Shown: positions 24,465-35,064 of the stretch, one piece after another
Position numbering within the stretch: the first letter of the stretch is position 1
Layout of the letters: each line of letters begins with the position of its first letter
Assembly: GCF_000715075.1 (NCBI RefSeq)
Contig: NC_134085.1
Coordinates: forward strand, 132,784,716-132,848,715
Origin: Nicotiana tabacum
Taxonomy: Eukaryota > Streptophyta > Magnoliopsida > Solanales > Solanaceae
DNA length: 64,000 bases
Direction of reading: 5' to 3'
The notes under the pieces: model-generated
What the model was told of the DNA's origin: nothing
Seen by the model: the letters and a program-made list of their open reading frames with translations, nothing else
Databases searched by the model: none
Position numbers and translations under genes: made by a program

Positions 24465-24650
24465 ATGAGAGAGTCTATTGGTGAAAACCCTTACGGGCAC
24501 CGTAAGGCGATGGAAAGATGAGAGAAAGCTAAAATGAGAGAGTCTTATTGGTGGGAAACGTCGTAGGCACTGTAAGGCGATAGTGAGTGAGAGATGAGCG
24601 AATGAGAGAGGTTTGTAGGTGAAAACCCATCAGGGCACTACAAGCTGAAT
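24465..24650 (+). repeat. triplicated double-hairpin repeat (outer)
   Basis: Three units start near 24465, 24533 and 24604 with ATGAGAGAG. The best unit has GGT-GAAA-ACC, a GNRA-type tetraloop hairpin, followed by CTTACGGGCACCGTAAG, a hairpin of six to seven pairs with loop GGCAC. The second and third units are more decayed. The nested element has the same triplet at 45589-45765. Confidence 0.65.
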
Positions 24651-25399
24651 GAGGATCGCGACTTTGTAGAGAGATTGGATATGGAAAACCCCGATTTCGA
24701 AGTATGAAGACAAGGAACAAAACAAAATATGATTAGGTGAAAGGTCTGGGATGATTAATCTGAAATGCATGTCATGATCATTAGAGCCAGTTGATTCATT
24801 CAGACAAGTCTCTTTTCCACTCTTCCTCAAATAGTCATCTCTGTCTAAAGTTCCCTCTTTGTCTTTGTTTCTCGTAGTCATTTTGCTTCGTTTTCTTTTG
24901 GGTCTACCTCTCTAAGTCTTTTTCAATATTAGCTTTGTTAAGCAAGCAAGAAAGGATTTCAAAGCTTATTACCAACTTTCAATTGCGTAAAGCAAAGTGT
25001 GGCCAAAGCATACCAGAAATAACATAATTCAAGATGAGAAATAAAGCGTTAGTGGGAGTTCAAGTGCTCAAGTTGTTTGGTGAATTTTGAGGAAATATAG
25101 AGGTTCAAATTGGAAGGACAGAAATGTAAAACAGCAGGATAAGTGTGGGGCACTCGGGTCATTCAGGGTTCTGTGGTTGAGGTTCGGTCAAAAGGTCAAA
25201 CAATTCTTTGCTAGCCCAAAGCAGCTAATCGGAACAAATCATGGCGGTAGAAAGGCCACTTTCAGCAAGAATGCCACAAACTAACCACCACATTTTCAAA
25301 TTGATAAGATTTTCTTTGATTGAAACAGATACAGGAAATTTCATGTTCTGGAGGAACCCTCCGAGAGGAGAGCGCCAGATAGGTTCAACTGTAAGTTCT
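24651..25399 (+). other. outer 3' UTR, single-copy part
   Basis: This is non-coding and alignable in patches with 45766-46440 of the nested element, for example the TGCATGTCATGA word and the AAGAATGCCA block. I see no gene. Confidence 0.5.
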
Positions 25400-25760
25400 C
25401 AGGACCCTCTTGGATAATGGGATTTAATTTAAAATTTTCAGGACCCTCCTAGATAATGGGATTTAGTTTTGAGTTTTCAGGACCCTCCTGCATAATGGGA
25501 TTTAGTTGTAAGTTTTCAGGACCCTCCTGGATAATGGGATTTAGTTCCAAGCTGTTAGGACCCTCCTGGAAAATGGAATTTAATTTTAGAGTTTTCAGGA
25601 CCCCCCTAGATAATGGGATTTAGTTCCAAGCTGTCAGGACCCTCCTGGATAATGCGATTTAGTTTTAGAGTTTTCAGGACCCTTCTGGATAATGGGATAT
25701 TGTTTAAGTGGTCAGGGCCCTCCTGGATAATGGGATTTAGCTTTTAAATTATTAGAGTTT
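25400..25760 (+). repeat. 3' UTR tandem array A (outer), unit about 39 bases, 9-10 copies
   Basis: The unit core is AGGACCCTCCTGGATAATGG followed by a GATTTAGTT-type tail. Copies differ by a few bases and the last ones are the most diverged. Confidence 0.88.
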
Positions 25761-25849
25761 TTTTGGATAACATGATTTGATTAACACTCATAGATGTTCC
25801 CGGTACCAAACTGTGGCAGAAAAGTTCTTTTGTTTGTTGGTTTTGTCAC

Positions 25850-26435
25850 AATAGCAGTCGCCCACTTGGAGAACAAGGGAATTCATTTTTAGTTTCAGCA
25901 TCAGGCGCCCATCTGGAGAACAAGGGAATTCATTTTTAGTTTCAGCATCAGGCGCCCACCTGGAGAACAAGGGAATTCATTTCAGTATTAGCAGCAGGCA
26001 CCCACCTAGATAACAAGGGAATTCATTTTAGTTTCCGTATCAGGCGCCCACCTGGATAACAAGGGAATTCATTTTTAGTTTAAGCATCAGACACCCACCT
26101 GGATAACAAGGAAAATCATTTTAGTTTCTGCATCATACGCCAACTTGGATAACAAGGGAATTCATTTTTAGTCTCAGCATCAGGCGTCCACCTGGATAAC
26201 AAGGGAATTCATTTTTAGTTTTAGCATGAGGCGCCCACTAGGAGAACAAGGGAATTCATTTCAGTTTCAGCATCAGGCGCCCACCTGGACAACAAGGGAA
26301 TTTATTTTTAGTTGTAGCATCAGGCGCCCACCTGGAGAACAAAGGAATTCATTTTAGTTTCAACATCAGGCGCCCACCTGGAGAACAATGGAATCCATTC
26401 AAATATTAGGTCAAATAGCACGCACCACCTAGGAA
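25850..26435 (+). repeat. 3' UTR tandem array B (outer), unit about 46 bases, about 12 copies
   Basis: The unit core is AGGCGCCCACCTGGAGAACA followed by AGGGAATTCATTTTTAG. It differs from array A in length and tail but shares the CC-x-CCTGGA-x-AA core. Frames through it translate as repeats, and I do not regard them as genes. Confidence 0.88.
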
Positions 26436-26753
26436 ATGAGGGAACACATTTTAGAGTTAAGTCCAAGACAACAACAGCAACCCGCCTGGAGAATGGGGTC
26501 AATTCAAGTTAGAGATAACAGAAACTCGCCTCGAGAATGCGAGTCAACAGTTCAGGATATGCGACAGAACTACAAAAGTTTCAAGATCAAGATTGGAGAC
26601 ATGTAGATAGAAATCTTGTAACTCATAGATCATATATTTGCCTAGCTTCTTTTTATTTTGGTTTCGGTGTAATCAGGAGTTCAGCAAGCAGTAACAATAG
26701 CAGCAGCGGTGAAATCACAGCTTCACGGTAGTCTCAGCTATCAAAAACTTCCA

Positions 26754-26822
26754 GAACTACACTGACCTGATTCCTTTATCGCCAAGGATATGTAGGCAAC
26801 TTCAAAAGAAAGGTTCGGTTAG
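26754..26822 (+). ncRNA. structured RNA motif, outer copy 4 (before PPT)
   Basis: P1 is CTACA 26757-26761 with TGTAG 26791-26795, a compensated change from CTACG/CGTAG. P2 is TCCTT 26772-26776 with AAGGA 26784-26788. P3 is degraded (AAC with GTT). Confidence 0.6.
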
Positions 26823-26917
26823 ACTTTTCAAAAATGCTTCCCACGGAGTATCCAAACGAGCAAAAATCGCTCGTATTCGCTCACTTTATATTTGCCAAAA
26901 AACTCTTTGTGTTTTCG

Positions 26918-26933
26918 AGCAAAGAGGGGTAGT
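26918..26933 (+). promoter_or_regulatory. polypurine tract (outer)
   Basis: GAGCAAAGAGGGGTAGT lies immediately before the 3' LTR and corresponds to GGGCAAAGAGGGGCAGC before the nested 3' LTR. It would prime plus-strand DNA synthesis. Confidence 0.7.
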
Positions 26934-29181
26934 TGTGAGCACGTGATTTTTGCCCAACCCAAAATACTCCTACAAAATCACGAAATAGATTTTTGTAGTT
27001 TATTTTAAATTTATAGAATTTCTAGGAATATTTGCTTAATTATTTGCATTTTTAGTTGCATTTTACATATATTAAAAGCATAGAAAATACCCCCAAAAAT
27101 ATCAAAATTTTATGCATTACATATTAGATTTTGTGTTCATATTTTAGCATTAATTGGTTAATTAATTATTTATTAAAATAAAAATCACAAATATTGTTCA
27201 TCTTTAGCTTTTAATATTAGATGAGTAATTTTTCTCTTCAGTAATTTAGGATTAATTAATTTTTAAAAATGCCAAATAGATAATTAGCTTGATTTTATAA
27301 TTTAGACTAATTTAAGATTAAATTTAGGATTTAATTAATTTAGTTAGGATTTTTTGTTTAAAATTAAAGAAAAGAGAGAAAAAGAAAGGAAACAAAAAAA
27401 GAGAGAAATAGGCTGGTTTTGATTTGGGCCACTCAAAAGACCAAAAATCAGTGGCCCAAACCGTTTTTCCTTCCCAAATTAACCTAGCCCAATCTCTTAC
27501 CATGTCCAGCTCGCCTCCAAACCTAAAATGACGCCGTTTGAGTAACGGCCATCTCGGTCATTGATCTCCCTTGATCAAACGGCTGGGAACACACCACCCG
27601 TCCACTATATAACTATCCTAACACCTCCCACCCATACCTTAGAGGCCCATTCACTTCACTTTCCCCATCTTTAACCTGTAAACCCTAGCGCCCTATTTTT
27701 TTTGTCCAACTTCCATGGCCCAAACCCTAGCCGCCGCCCGCCGGAAATAATTTTACGGCGGCTGCCAGTCTCCAAACCCACCCAAATTCACACCCAATAA
27801 CCTTCACACCCCCCCAAAACTCAAATCCCTTGTTGATTTCCCCAAACAACCCCACAAATTCCCCGAAATTCAGATCTAAAATTCGAAGAAAACCTAGCTT
27901 TGCATGTTTATGGGAATTTCGCCAGATTATTTGTTTGTTTGGTTAAAAGCTCACCCCAAATAGATTGTTCTTGCCAAGAACAATCATTTGGGGTTAGTTT
28001 CAAGCCAGTTCGAAATCTGTCCAAGTTCAGGCTTTACCCCGCCCTTCTCCTTGGGTATTTTCTTATCTTTTCCTTTGTTGTTTTGCTTTTGCATTTTGTT
28101 TCTAAGAGAATTAAAAGAAGTTAAAGGGTTTTGTTTTCAATTTTGTTTTATTTGTTCAAGTGCTATGTGGATTAGATTTTATTTTTTCTTTGATTAATTA
28201 ACAAATAGGATTTGCAGTTCATTAGCATTAGTTCAACTCTTTAGGCCGAATTCTTTGTAGTATTTTTCTTTTCTTGTTTTGTTCTTCCTCTCTGTTCTCT
28301 TCATAATTGTTGTTTAATTTGCATTTACAGTGATTTGTTTGTTGTTATTTTTTAAACTTGTCTGCCTATGCTAGTCATCAAACATGTTCGTTTTTGAAGA
28401 GTCCTTGTGGAGTTCATCATGAACTTGGTTCATTTTTAGGGTCTAGGTTTTATTTTAAGTTTCCAAATGTTTACAATTTAGTTACACTGTCTAGCTTTGT
28501 TATTTGTTGTTTGATTCGTCTATTGATATTTGCTTGTTTGCTTCTGTTTGCCATAATTTGTAAGTCATTAAGAAATTGTAGGTGTTAATTGAACAAGAAA
28601 GAAACTTAAAGGGGTTTGTTTGAAGGGTGGGTAAATAAGGAATTTAGATAAGGCCATTTAGGAAGCTTCTAGAATATGGGCAACTGGCCCTATTTGGCCA
28701 GCACAAAATGATGAAGCCAATGAGGGACAACCAGCTGCCCAATTCTGTTAAAAGATGTATTTTGTGGCTAAAGAGAATAATTCCCTTATCCTTTTCAGCA
28801 CACGGCATTTTGGATGCCCATATATAGAACCTTTCTCATTCATTAGAGAGGATGGAGAACCCTAAAAAAGAACTAAAAGGTTCAGCTACTATTCCATTAG
28901 CGGCTGGTTCTACTTTCCTTTGATTTTTGCAAAAACTTAGAAAAATTCTCCTGAAATTTCTGGTTTGAGTGTGGACTAAGTTGAAGCTGCTACTGTTGTT
29001 GACTGGTTGTTGATCTCCATTTATTTTTCTTTCTGAAGTCCTCACCTCATTCTGTTCTTTGCTGTATCCAGGTATTCTCATGAGCTTTGAAATGAACAAA
29101 GATGAAGTTATAACATGTTGGCTTTGAATAGAACTTTAGATTTTCTTATTTGTTTGATATCTTCTATTTTGGTTTCGTAGT
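26934..29181 (+). repeat. outer element 3' LTR, first part
   Basis: It starts TGTGAGCACGTG and matches the 5' LTR from 418 to about 2645. It is split at 29181/29182 by the nested Tat/Ogre-like element and resumes at 52497. It includes a TATA box at about 27605-27612. No genes are seen. Confidence 0.9.
29177..29181 (+). repeat. target-site duplication GTAGT of the nested element
   Basis: GTAGT at 29177-29181 is repeated at 52492-52496. The undisturbed site in the 5' LTR reads TTTCGTAGTTTCTTTCC (about 2636-2652), so the insertion point is certain. Confidence 0.95.
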
Positions 29182-30714
29182 TGTAAGCACGTGATTTTTG
29201 ACCTATATGAGAATTACTCCCAAAAATTCAAAATAAAATGATTTTACTTGGTGTACAATTTTGAGATTTTTGTGATATTTTGGATAATTATTTGTATTTG
29301 TCTGTGCATGTTTATTTGTTAAATAAATAAAAAATACAAAAATATGTCGCATTTGCATTTAGAATTTAATCCTACAATTGTTAGTAATTAAGTTTGTTTC
29401 TAAAAAATTAAAAAATACAAAAAAGGCATCTTTTGCATTTTTAGCATTTAATGTCCAATTATACAATTTTATGCTTAATTATTACTTAATTATGCATTAA
29501 TTATTATTGGGAGTTAATTTGCGTTTTTATAACTTAATTTAGTTCTTAATAATAATTTAAGTATTTTTATAATTTAGTTTTAGAGATAAAAAAGAAGAAA
29601 AGAGAGCGAAAATATAAAAAAAGTCGGAATTGGGCCTCTTCTTCGATTTCAAGCCACAGGCCCAAAAAATGGCCCAATCTTCCCAAACGACCCAGTCCAT
29701 TTCGAACTGGGTCGACCCAATCCATACCAAAAGACCCCAAACCCCATTTTCTTTCATTTTTCATAAAAAAACAAAACAAAACAAAACAAAAAAAAATAAA
29801 CCAAAAAAACCGAAGACTACCCGCACCCCCCCTCTTCTTCTTCCTCTCTTTCTCTCTTCTTCTCCAAAGAGCTCAAAGCCCCTCCCATGGCTGCCCCTCT
29901 CCCGTTCCCTTCATCCCCACGCCACACACACAACCACGTCGACAACACACATACACACAACCACGGCGACGTAACACACACACACACACCCGCTGCCCGT
30001 GTTTCTTCTTCTTCAAGATCGTGATGGTTTCTTCTTCTTCAAGTTCATGTCGCTTGTTGTTTCTTCTTCCTCGACACATGTTGCCCGCCATGGCTGCGTC
30101 TACTGCTCTTTAAAATGATCAAAAGATCCCATCACTGCTGTTCGCCATGGCTGCGTCTCCAAGCTCTTCAAACGAGCACAAGATCCCATCGTATTGTTGC
30201 CCGTTGTTTCTTCTTCTTCGCTCGTCGCTACTGCTGCTTCTCCTTCTTCATCCGTCGAGTTGTTCCAGCCATGGCTGCTGCCCAGTGCTACTATTTCTCC
30301 TCCATGTTTCACGTCGTCGCTGGCCTTCTCCGCTCGTCGTTGCTACTGTCTTCTTCTTCAGATCGTCACCTGTTTGTTGCTTCTTCCTCTTTGACGCTGC
30401 TGCTGCGTTTCTCCATTGTCTAGCGCTGCTGCCATGCTTCCTTCTTCGTCCTCTTCCAAACAACCAAACTACTTTCCGTTCGAGTTCGTCGTCGCTTCGA
30501 TCCGGTTAGTAGATTTGAGTTTCATGTTGCCCGTAGTTTTGTTTTGATATTCTCGGATCTAAAATCGATAAATGTTTGATTCTTGTTTTATTCGTGTCTA
30601 TCGTTGAATTAATTTTCTAGTTTGATCATATGTTTTGTTGATTTAATTTTCAGATTTAAATGGAACTTTGATTTATTAGTTTTTCAGTTTATTTCATGTG
30701 CTTTTATTTATTTT

Positions 30715-31010
30715 TTGTAAAAGAAATTGTTAGTTTAATTTTAATGTTGTTAGATTCAAAAAGAAAATTGTTAGTTTAATTCTAATGTTGTTAAATTCAA
30801 GTTGAAATTGTTAGTATGTAAAAGAATTTGTTAGCTTAATTTTAGTTTAATTTGTAAAAGAAATTGTTAGTTTAATTTTAATATTGTTAGATTCAAATTG
30901 GTTGTTAGTTTAAGTTTAATGTAAAAGAAATTGTTAGTTTAATTTTAGTTTAGTTTGTAAAAGAAATTGTTAGTTTAATTTTAATGTGGTTAAATTCAAG
31001 TTGAAATTCA
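30715..31010 (+). repeat. degenerate repeats of GTAAAAGAAATTGTTAGTTT in LTR
   Basis: About seven variants of a 40-60 base unit containing AAATTGTTAGTTTAATTTTA follow one another. The same block is at about 49515-49805 in the 3' LTR. Confidence 0.75.
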
Positions 31011-31623
31011 ATCAATTATTTCTTCTTTGGTTTATTTTATTCATTTAAAAGAATTAAGTTGGAATATAGAAATATGTTAGTTTAATCGCTTGAATCATCC
31101 GTCTTTGTTGAGTAGCTTAGATTAAATTCGTGCTCATCTTTTGGTTGAAGTTCGTTCTTAATCCGGTGATTTAATGTGAAATATATGTGTTGTTAAAAAT
31201 ATCGTTCAGTCAAAATTATTCCGATTGTTGATTTGTTGTTCATAGTCTAAGTTTGAATTTGTTGATTGAACCGGATTAAGGATTGGTTATAGCTGGTAAT
31301 TTAATTTTAGGTTCTTAGATAATTTTGAAGTTAATAGATTTTTGAATCGGGGCCTAACAGTAGTTTTAGGGGTAAAACGGGAATTAACCAATTACAGATT
31401 AATTAATTATGGTGGGGACCAGACATAATGATAAAAGCAAAAAGGAAAAGGTGGGTAATGATGTCTTCTTTTCAAAAAGAGGGAACATGGGGGCCCACTT
31501 TGACTGCTTTTCAAAAAGAGGGAACACGGGGGGTCCACATTGACTACTTTTACTTTAGTAAAAGTGTGGGTAATTATAAAAGTTAAAGAGTGCACATAGT
31601 GGAAGATTTGGGTCTTGCTTTGG

Positions 31624-31630
31624 TATATAA
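31624..31630 (+). promoter_or_regulatory. TATA box in nested 5' LTR
   Basis: TATATAA, preceded by GGTCTTGCTTTGG, is preserved at 50425-50431 in the 3' LTR. The transcript would start near 31655, which makes U3 about 2.5 kb and R/U5 about 2 kb. Confidence 0.6.
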
Positions 31631-33721
31631 GAGACTCATTTGACACTTAAAAGGGGGGAGAATTTTTAGAGAGAGTTTTTTGGAAAAAAGATTTCTGAAA
31701 AACGAATTTTAGAAGAGAAGAAAATTGAGAACTAGAGAGGAAATAAGAACAGACTTTTAATCGGAAGGATGGGTATTTCTTAATATCCAAATACTATTTC
31801 CTTGTATTACTGAGTGTGATCTCTGCCTCTTTTTTAATTTTCTATTGGACTTCGATTATTACTCTATTAAGTGGTTGCTGGGATTTATATATGGCTTTCA
31901 AGTCTACTGCTGGGTTTTTCGACTACTGGTTGTTTGTTGCTGTTGCGCTGTTTCTACTGCTGCTGATCCTATTCTTCCTTTCTTTGTATTCAAATACCAG
32001 GTACACTACTCTGAATCATTTCAACATATGTATTGAAGATGAAATGAAATGACCGGAAGATTTAAGTTTTTTTTTAATTATAGAATATTCGCATTTTAAT
32101 TAAATATTCATTATGTGTCTCATGTTATGTAAATGGTAGAATTATTTATTATGTGAAGTATTAAACTGCGAGACTAGTAGATGGGTGTCAGTATGTACAC
32201 CATAAGTATTAGTTTCGGCTTTGTTAATTTTTTTTTTAGCTTAAAATCGCATTCAAATCGTTAGTAAATATTCAATACGGGAAACCGACTTAATTTGAGG
32301 GAAGGTTAGTAAACTCTAGATTTGAATTTGCAAATTTTGAAATAGAAGCAATTTGAGTTTTTTGTTCTATCTTTAAATTTTGTTAATAACAAAGGCCCGC
32401 AAATATTAGGCAAACATAATAGGCCAATATTTTTGTAGAATCTGCAGGCTTACAAAATATTTTCGTTTTTTTATTATTATTTTATTTTATTTTCGTCATT
32501 TATTCAGTTTTCTTTTTTCTTTTTCTTTTGAAAAAAAAAATTGAAAAAGAAATTTGTAAAAAAAAAAATACAAAAATATTTTCATTTTTTTAAGAAAAAA
32601 AAAACTGAAATGATGTTTTAATAGGTGATTCAACGTTGCAAGGCTAAGAGCATTAATCCATTAGGTGCGAGTTTGAGCAAGATGAGTCAACGTTTAAGTT
32701 TAATAAACTTTTTAATAAGCTTTAGTAATTATGGTTAAATCTAGTTTTAAATGGTTTTGAATAACTAATTTCAATAGTTTTTTTTATAACAATGTAAGCT
32801 TTAAGTTAGCTATAATCAGGATCTTTTGATTTTTAATTGTCGAACTCCGTAAATTTTTTACAATTTCGATTTTTTTTATTTTTTTTATTTTTAGTAAAAT
32901 TCCTTTCTATTAAGATTTGTCTTAATCTAGAAATTAGTATGTTATGTGTTATTATTTTTAAGCTCGTAATTAATTAGGATTTTCTTTCTTTATTTTAGAG
33001 ACTAATTTTAATAGAAAAATGTAGTCTCTTTAGGATTTGTCCACTTAAAATAAATGAGATGAGCCTCGCCTAGTAAAATGTATAGATTGCGGGGCCCTCA
33101 CAAATGTATGCATTAAATACTTAGAACATCGGAGTTGGCCGTCTAGAGAAATTTTACGGCCTTTCCCAAAACAACAATACGCTAGTCGTTCTAGGCGCGT
33201 CTTTAACAAATCATTTTCTTAAATATGGGTGTGCATTTATGTAACCCAAATCCAAATCTCAATGGAGTCGAAATGTGTCGATAACCATGGGTGCATTGAT
33301 TGCGACGTGGTCTGAAATACGTTTTCACAATGTTGCAATTCTCCGTAAAATAATAACAATAAATAAATAATAATAAAAGCAGCTAAGGGTTAAAATTTGC
33401 ACATAAGTTCATAATTGTATAAAATCAGATAATCAAGTCGAATATGACAGTTGAGCGACCGTGCTAGAACCACGGAACCCGGGAACGCCTAACACCTTCT
33501 CCCAGGTTAACAGAATTCCTTATCCGGATTTCTGGTGCGCAGACTGTTAAATAGAGTCATTCTTTTCCTCGATTCGGGATTAAATTGGTGACTTGGGACA
33601 CCCTAAATCTCCCAAGTGGCGACTCTGAAATAAATAAATAAATCCCGTTTTGATTGTCCTTTAATTGGAAAAAACTCTCTACGTACCCCCGCGGGGTCGT
33701 TAAAAAGAGGTGTGACAGCTC

Positions 33722-33739
33722 TGACGACTCTGCTGAGGA
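33722..33739 (+). promoter_or_regulatory. primer binding site, tRNA-Arg type (nested)
   Basis: Four bases after the LTR, TGACGACTCTGCTGAGGA matches the outer PBS with a few changes and would pair with the 3' end of tRNA-Arg(ACG) with about three mismatches. Confidence 0.6.
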
Positions 33740-35064
33740 CCCGAACCCAGAATCTCTGGTTCAGGGTTCAGAATTCGAGCTTAGATAAATTGTTGTATTT
33801 AATTGTATCTGATTTTCCTACATGTTTTATGCTAAATGTGCTAAATGTTACCGCTTTTATATTATCTGAACTATATATAAACTGTGTCGACACCCTTCTC
33901 TCTTTACCTCCGGGGATGTGCTTACTGGTTGAGACTCCCTATTCTGTTAGTGTCATACCCTGAAATAAGAAAGAGGTCGGACAAGTTACGAAGCCGGATG
34001 GCCTTTTGGTTCCCGGTAAGTTGCCCCCTCCTCGACTCGAGTTGTCCGCTCGGGTACACAGTCTAGTACACTGACCCAGGTTTTGAATATAGAATAACGT
34101 GACTTCATGCCGGATCCCTAGTAGGAACGCTTATTTGCATCACGTTGCATTTGACATAGGGGACTCAACACAGGGGTTGGGTCCGTCTAGGACTAGCAAC
34201 CTGAAATGAAAAGACCATTCTGATGCATCCTACTTGCTTTGTACATATATTTGTTTCGAACTTGCATGTTGACCGGTTTCTGAATCTCGGGAATGTTGGA
34301 AAATTGAAGAAAAAAAAGAGAGAAAAAAAGGAAAAAGAATATATCAGTTAGGGAGTTAATTGATTATTTTAGAAAAATCAATGACCAATTACTGGCGAAA
34401 CTCTGCCGAAATTTTGAAAAAAAAAGGAAAATATTTTATTTTGTTTTACTAAAAAATATAGAAAAAAAGAGTCTTTTATTTTTGGAAAAATAGATTGTTT
34501 TATTGTTTGTTGAAAATGAAAAAAAAATCGTTATTTTGTCTTTTTCAAAAAATAGAAAAGGAAAATAGATTGTCTTGCCAGGAAAAAATAAAAATGGAAA
34601 AGAGTCATGTTTTAATAGTTCGGTTAATTTGCCCGAACTACGCATGGTTTGATTCTCACAGGGTGTGAGATACGTAGGCAACCCTCATCGGGTCCAACCT
34701 CCCCTTTGCAAAGACAACCAAAAAATATCAAAATTTTAATTTTTGTCATAAATAAACCAGGTGATGCTGTTTTTGTCAAAAAATAGCCAAATATTCCCAA
34801 ACGGGGCACCGGAGTGCTGACTTTGCATAAACAGCCACCTTTGGTCTTATTTGGATTTTTGACCCTCACAGCCTTAAAATTTTCGCCCCTGAGGCGCAGG
34901 AAGGCCGTGTCGCAATATCGGGTCTTTTATCTAAAAATATTAGAATTAAGAATTGAGTTCTTCATTTGAAATATAGGGTTAATTTTGAGTCGATAATATA
35001 GATAGTAGTTTTTGGAGTTAAATAAAAGTTTTCTTTTGCTTAAACGCTTTAATAAATGTGCAGT
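33740..35064 (+). other. nested element leader (5' UTR)
   Basis: This is non-coding. The segment 34108-34195 is nearly identical to the outer leader, including GCCGGATCCCTAGTAGGAAC and a stem GGACTCA 34161-34167/TGGGTCC 34178-34184, a candidate packaging or dimerisation signal. CCCGGTAAGTTG near 34011 looks like a 5' splice site and TGTGCAG ending at 35062 like a 3' site, so a leader intron is possible. The A/G-rich stretch 34300-34615 precedes structured motif copy 1. The rest up to ORF1 shows no gene. Confidence 0.65.
34635..34697 (+). ncRNA. structured RNA motif, nested copy 1 (before ORF1)
   Basis: P1 is CTACG 34638-34642 with CGTAG 34673-34677. P2 is TCTCAC 34654-34659 with GTGAGA 34665-34670, all Watson-Crick. 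P3 is ACCC 34681-34684 with GGGT 34690-34693. Conserved unpaired words are GAA before P1, TTTGAT between P1 and P2, and GCA between P1 and P3. Confidence 0.65.

Larger units (their letters stand above)
29182..33717 (+). repeat. nested element 5' LTR
   Basis: It begins TGTAAGCACGTG and ends GGTGTGACA. It contains a pyrimidine-rich CTT-repeat and AC microsatellite region (29830-30470), an A/T-rich repeat block (30715-31010), a TATA box (31624-31630), and a U5 with stems CCGTG/CACGG and CTTGGGA/TCCCAAG. TGGCGACTCTG at 33617-33627 repeats the PBS word inside U5. Frames of 60-120 codons here are low-complexity and I leave them out. Confidence 0.95.

Noticed and set aside
31816..32052. A membrane-protein-like frame present in both nested LTRs (also 50616-50852).
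   Set aside because: LTR copies are identical by descent; the sequence is T-rich and would give hydrophobic translations by chance.
34635..34697. Reading the repeated motif as a tRNA or a hammerhead ribozyme.
   Set aside because: There is no cloverleaf, acceptor stem or anticodon arm, and no CUGANGA or GAAA cores. The GGTTCG word near P3 resembles a T-loop only superficially.
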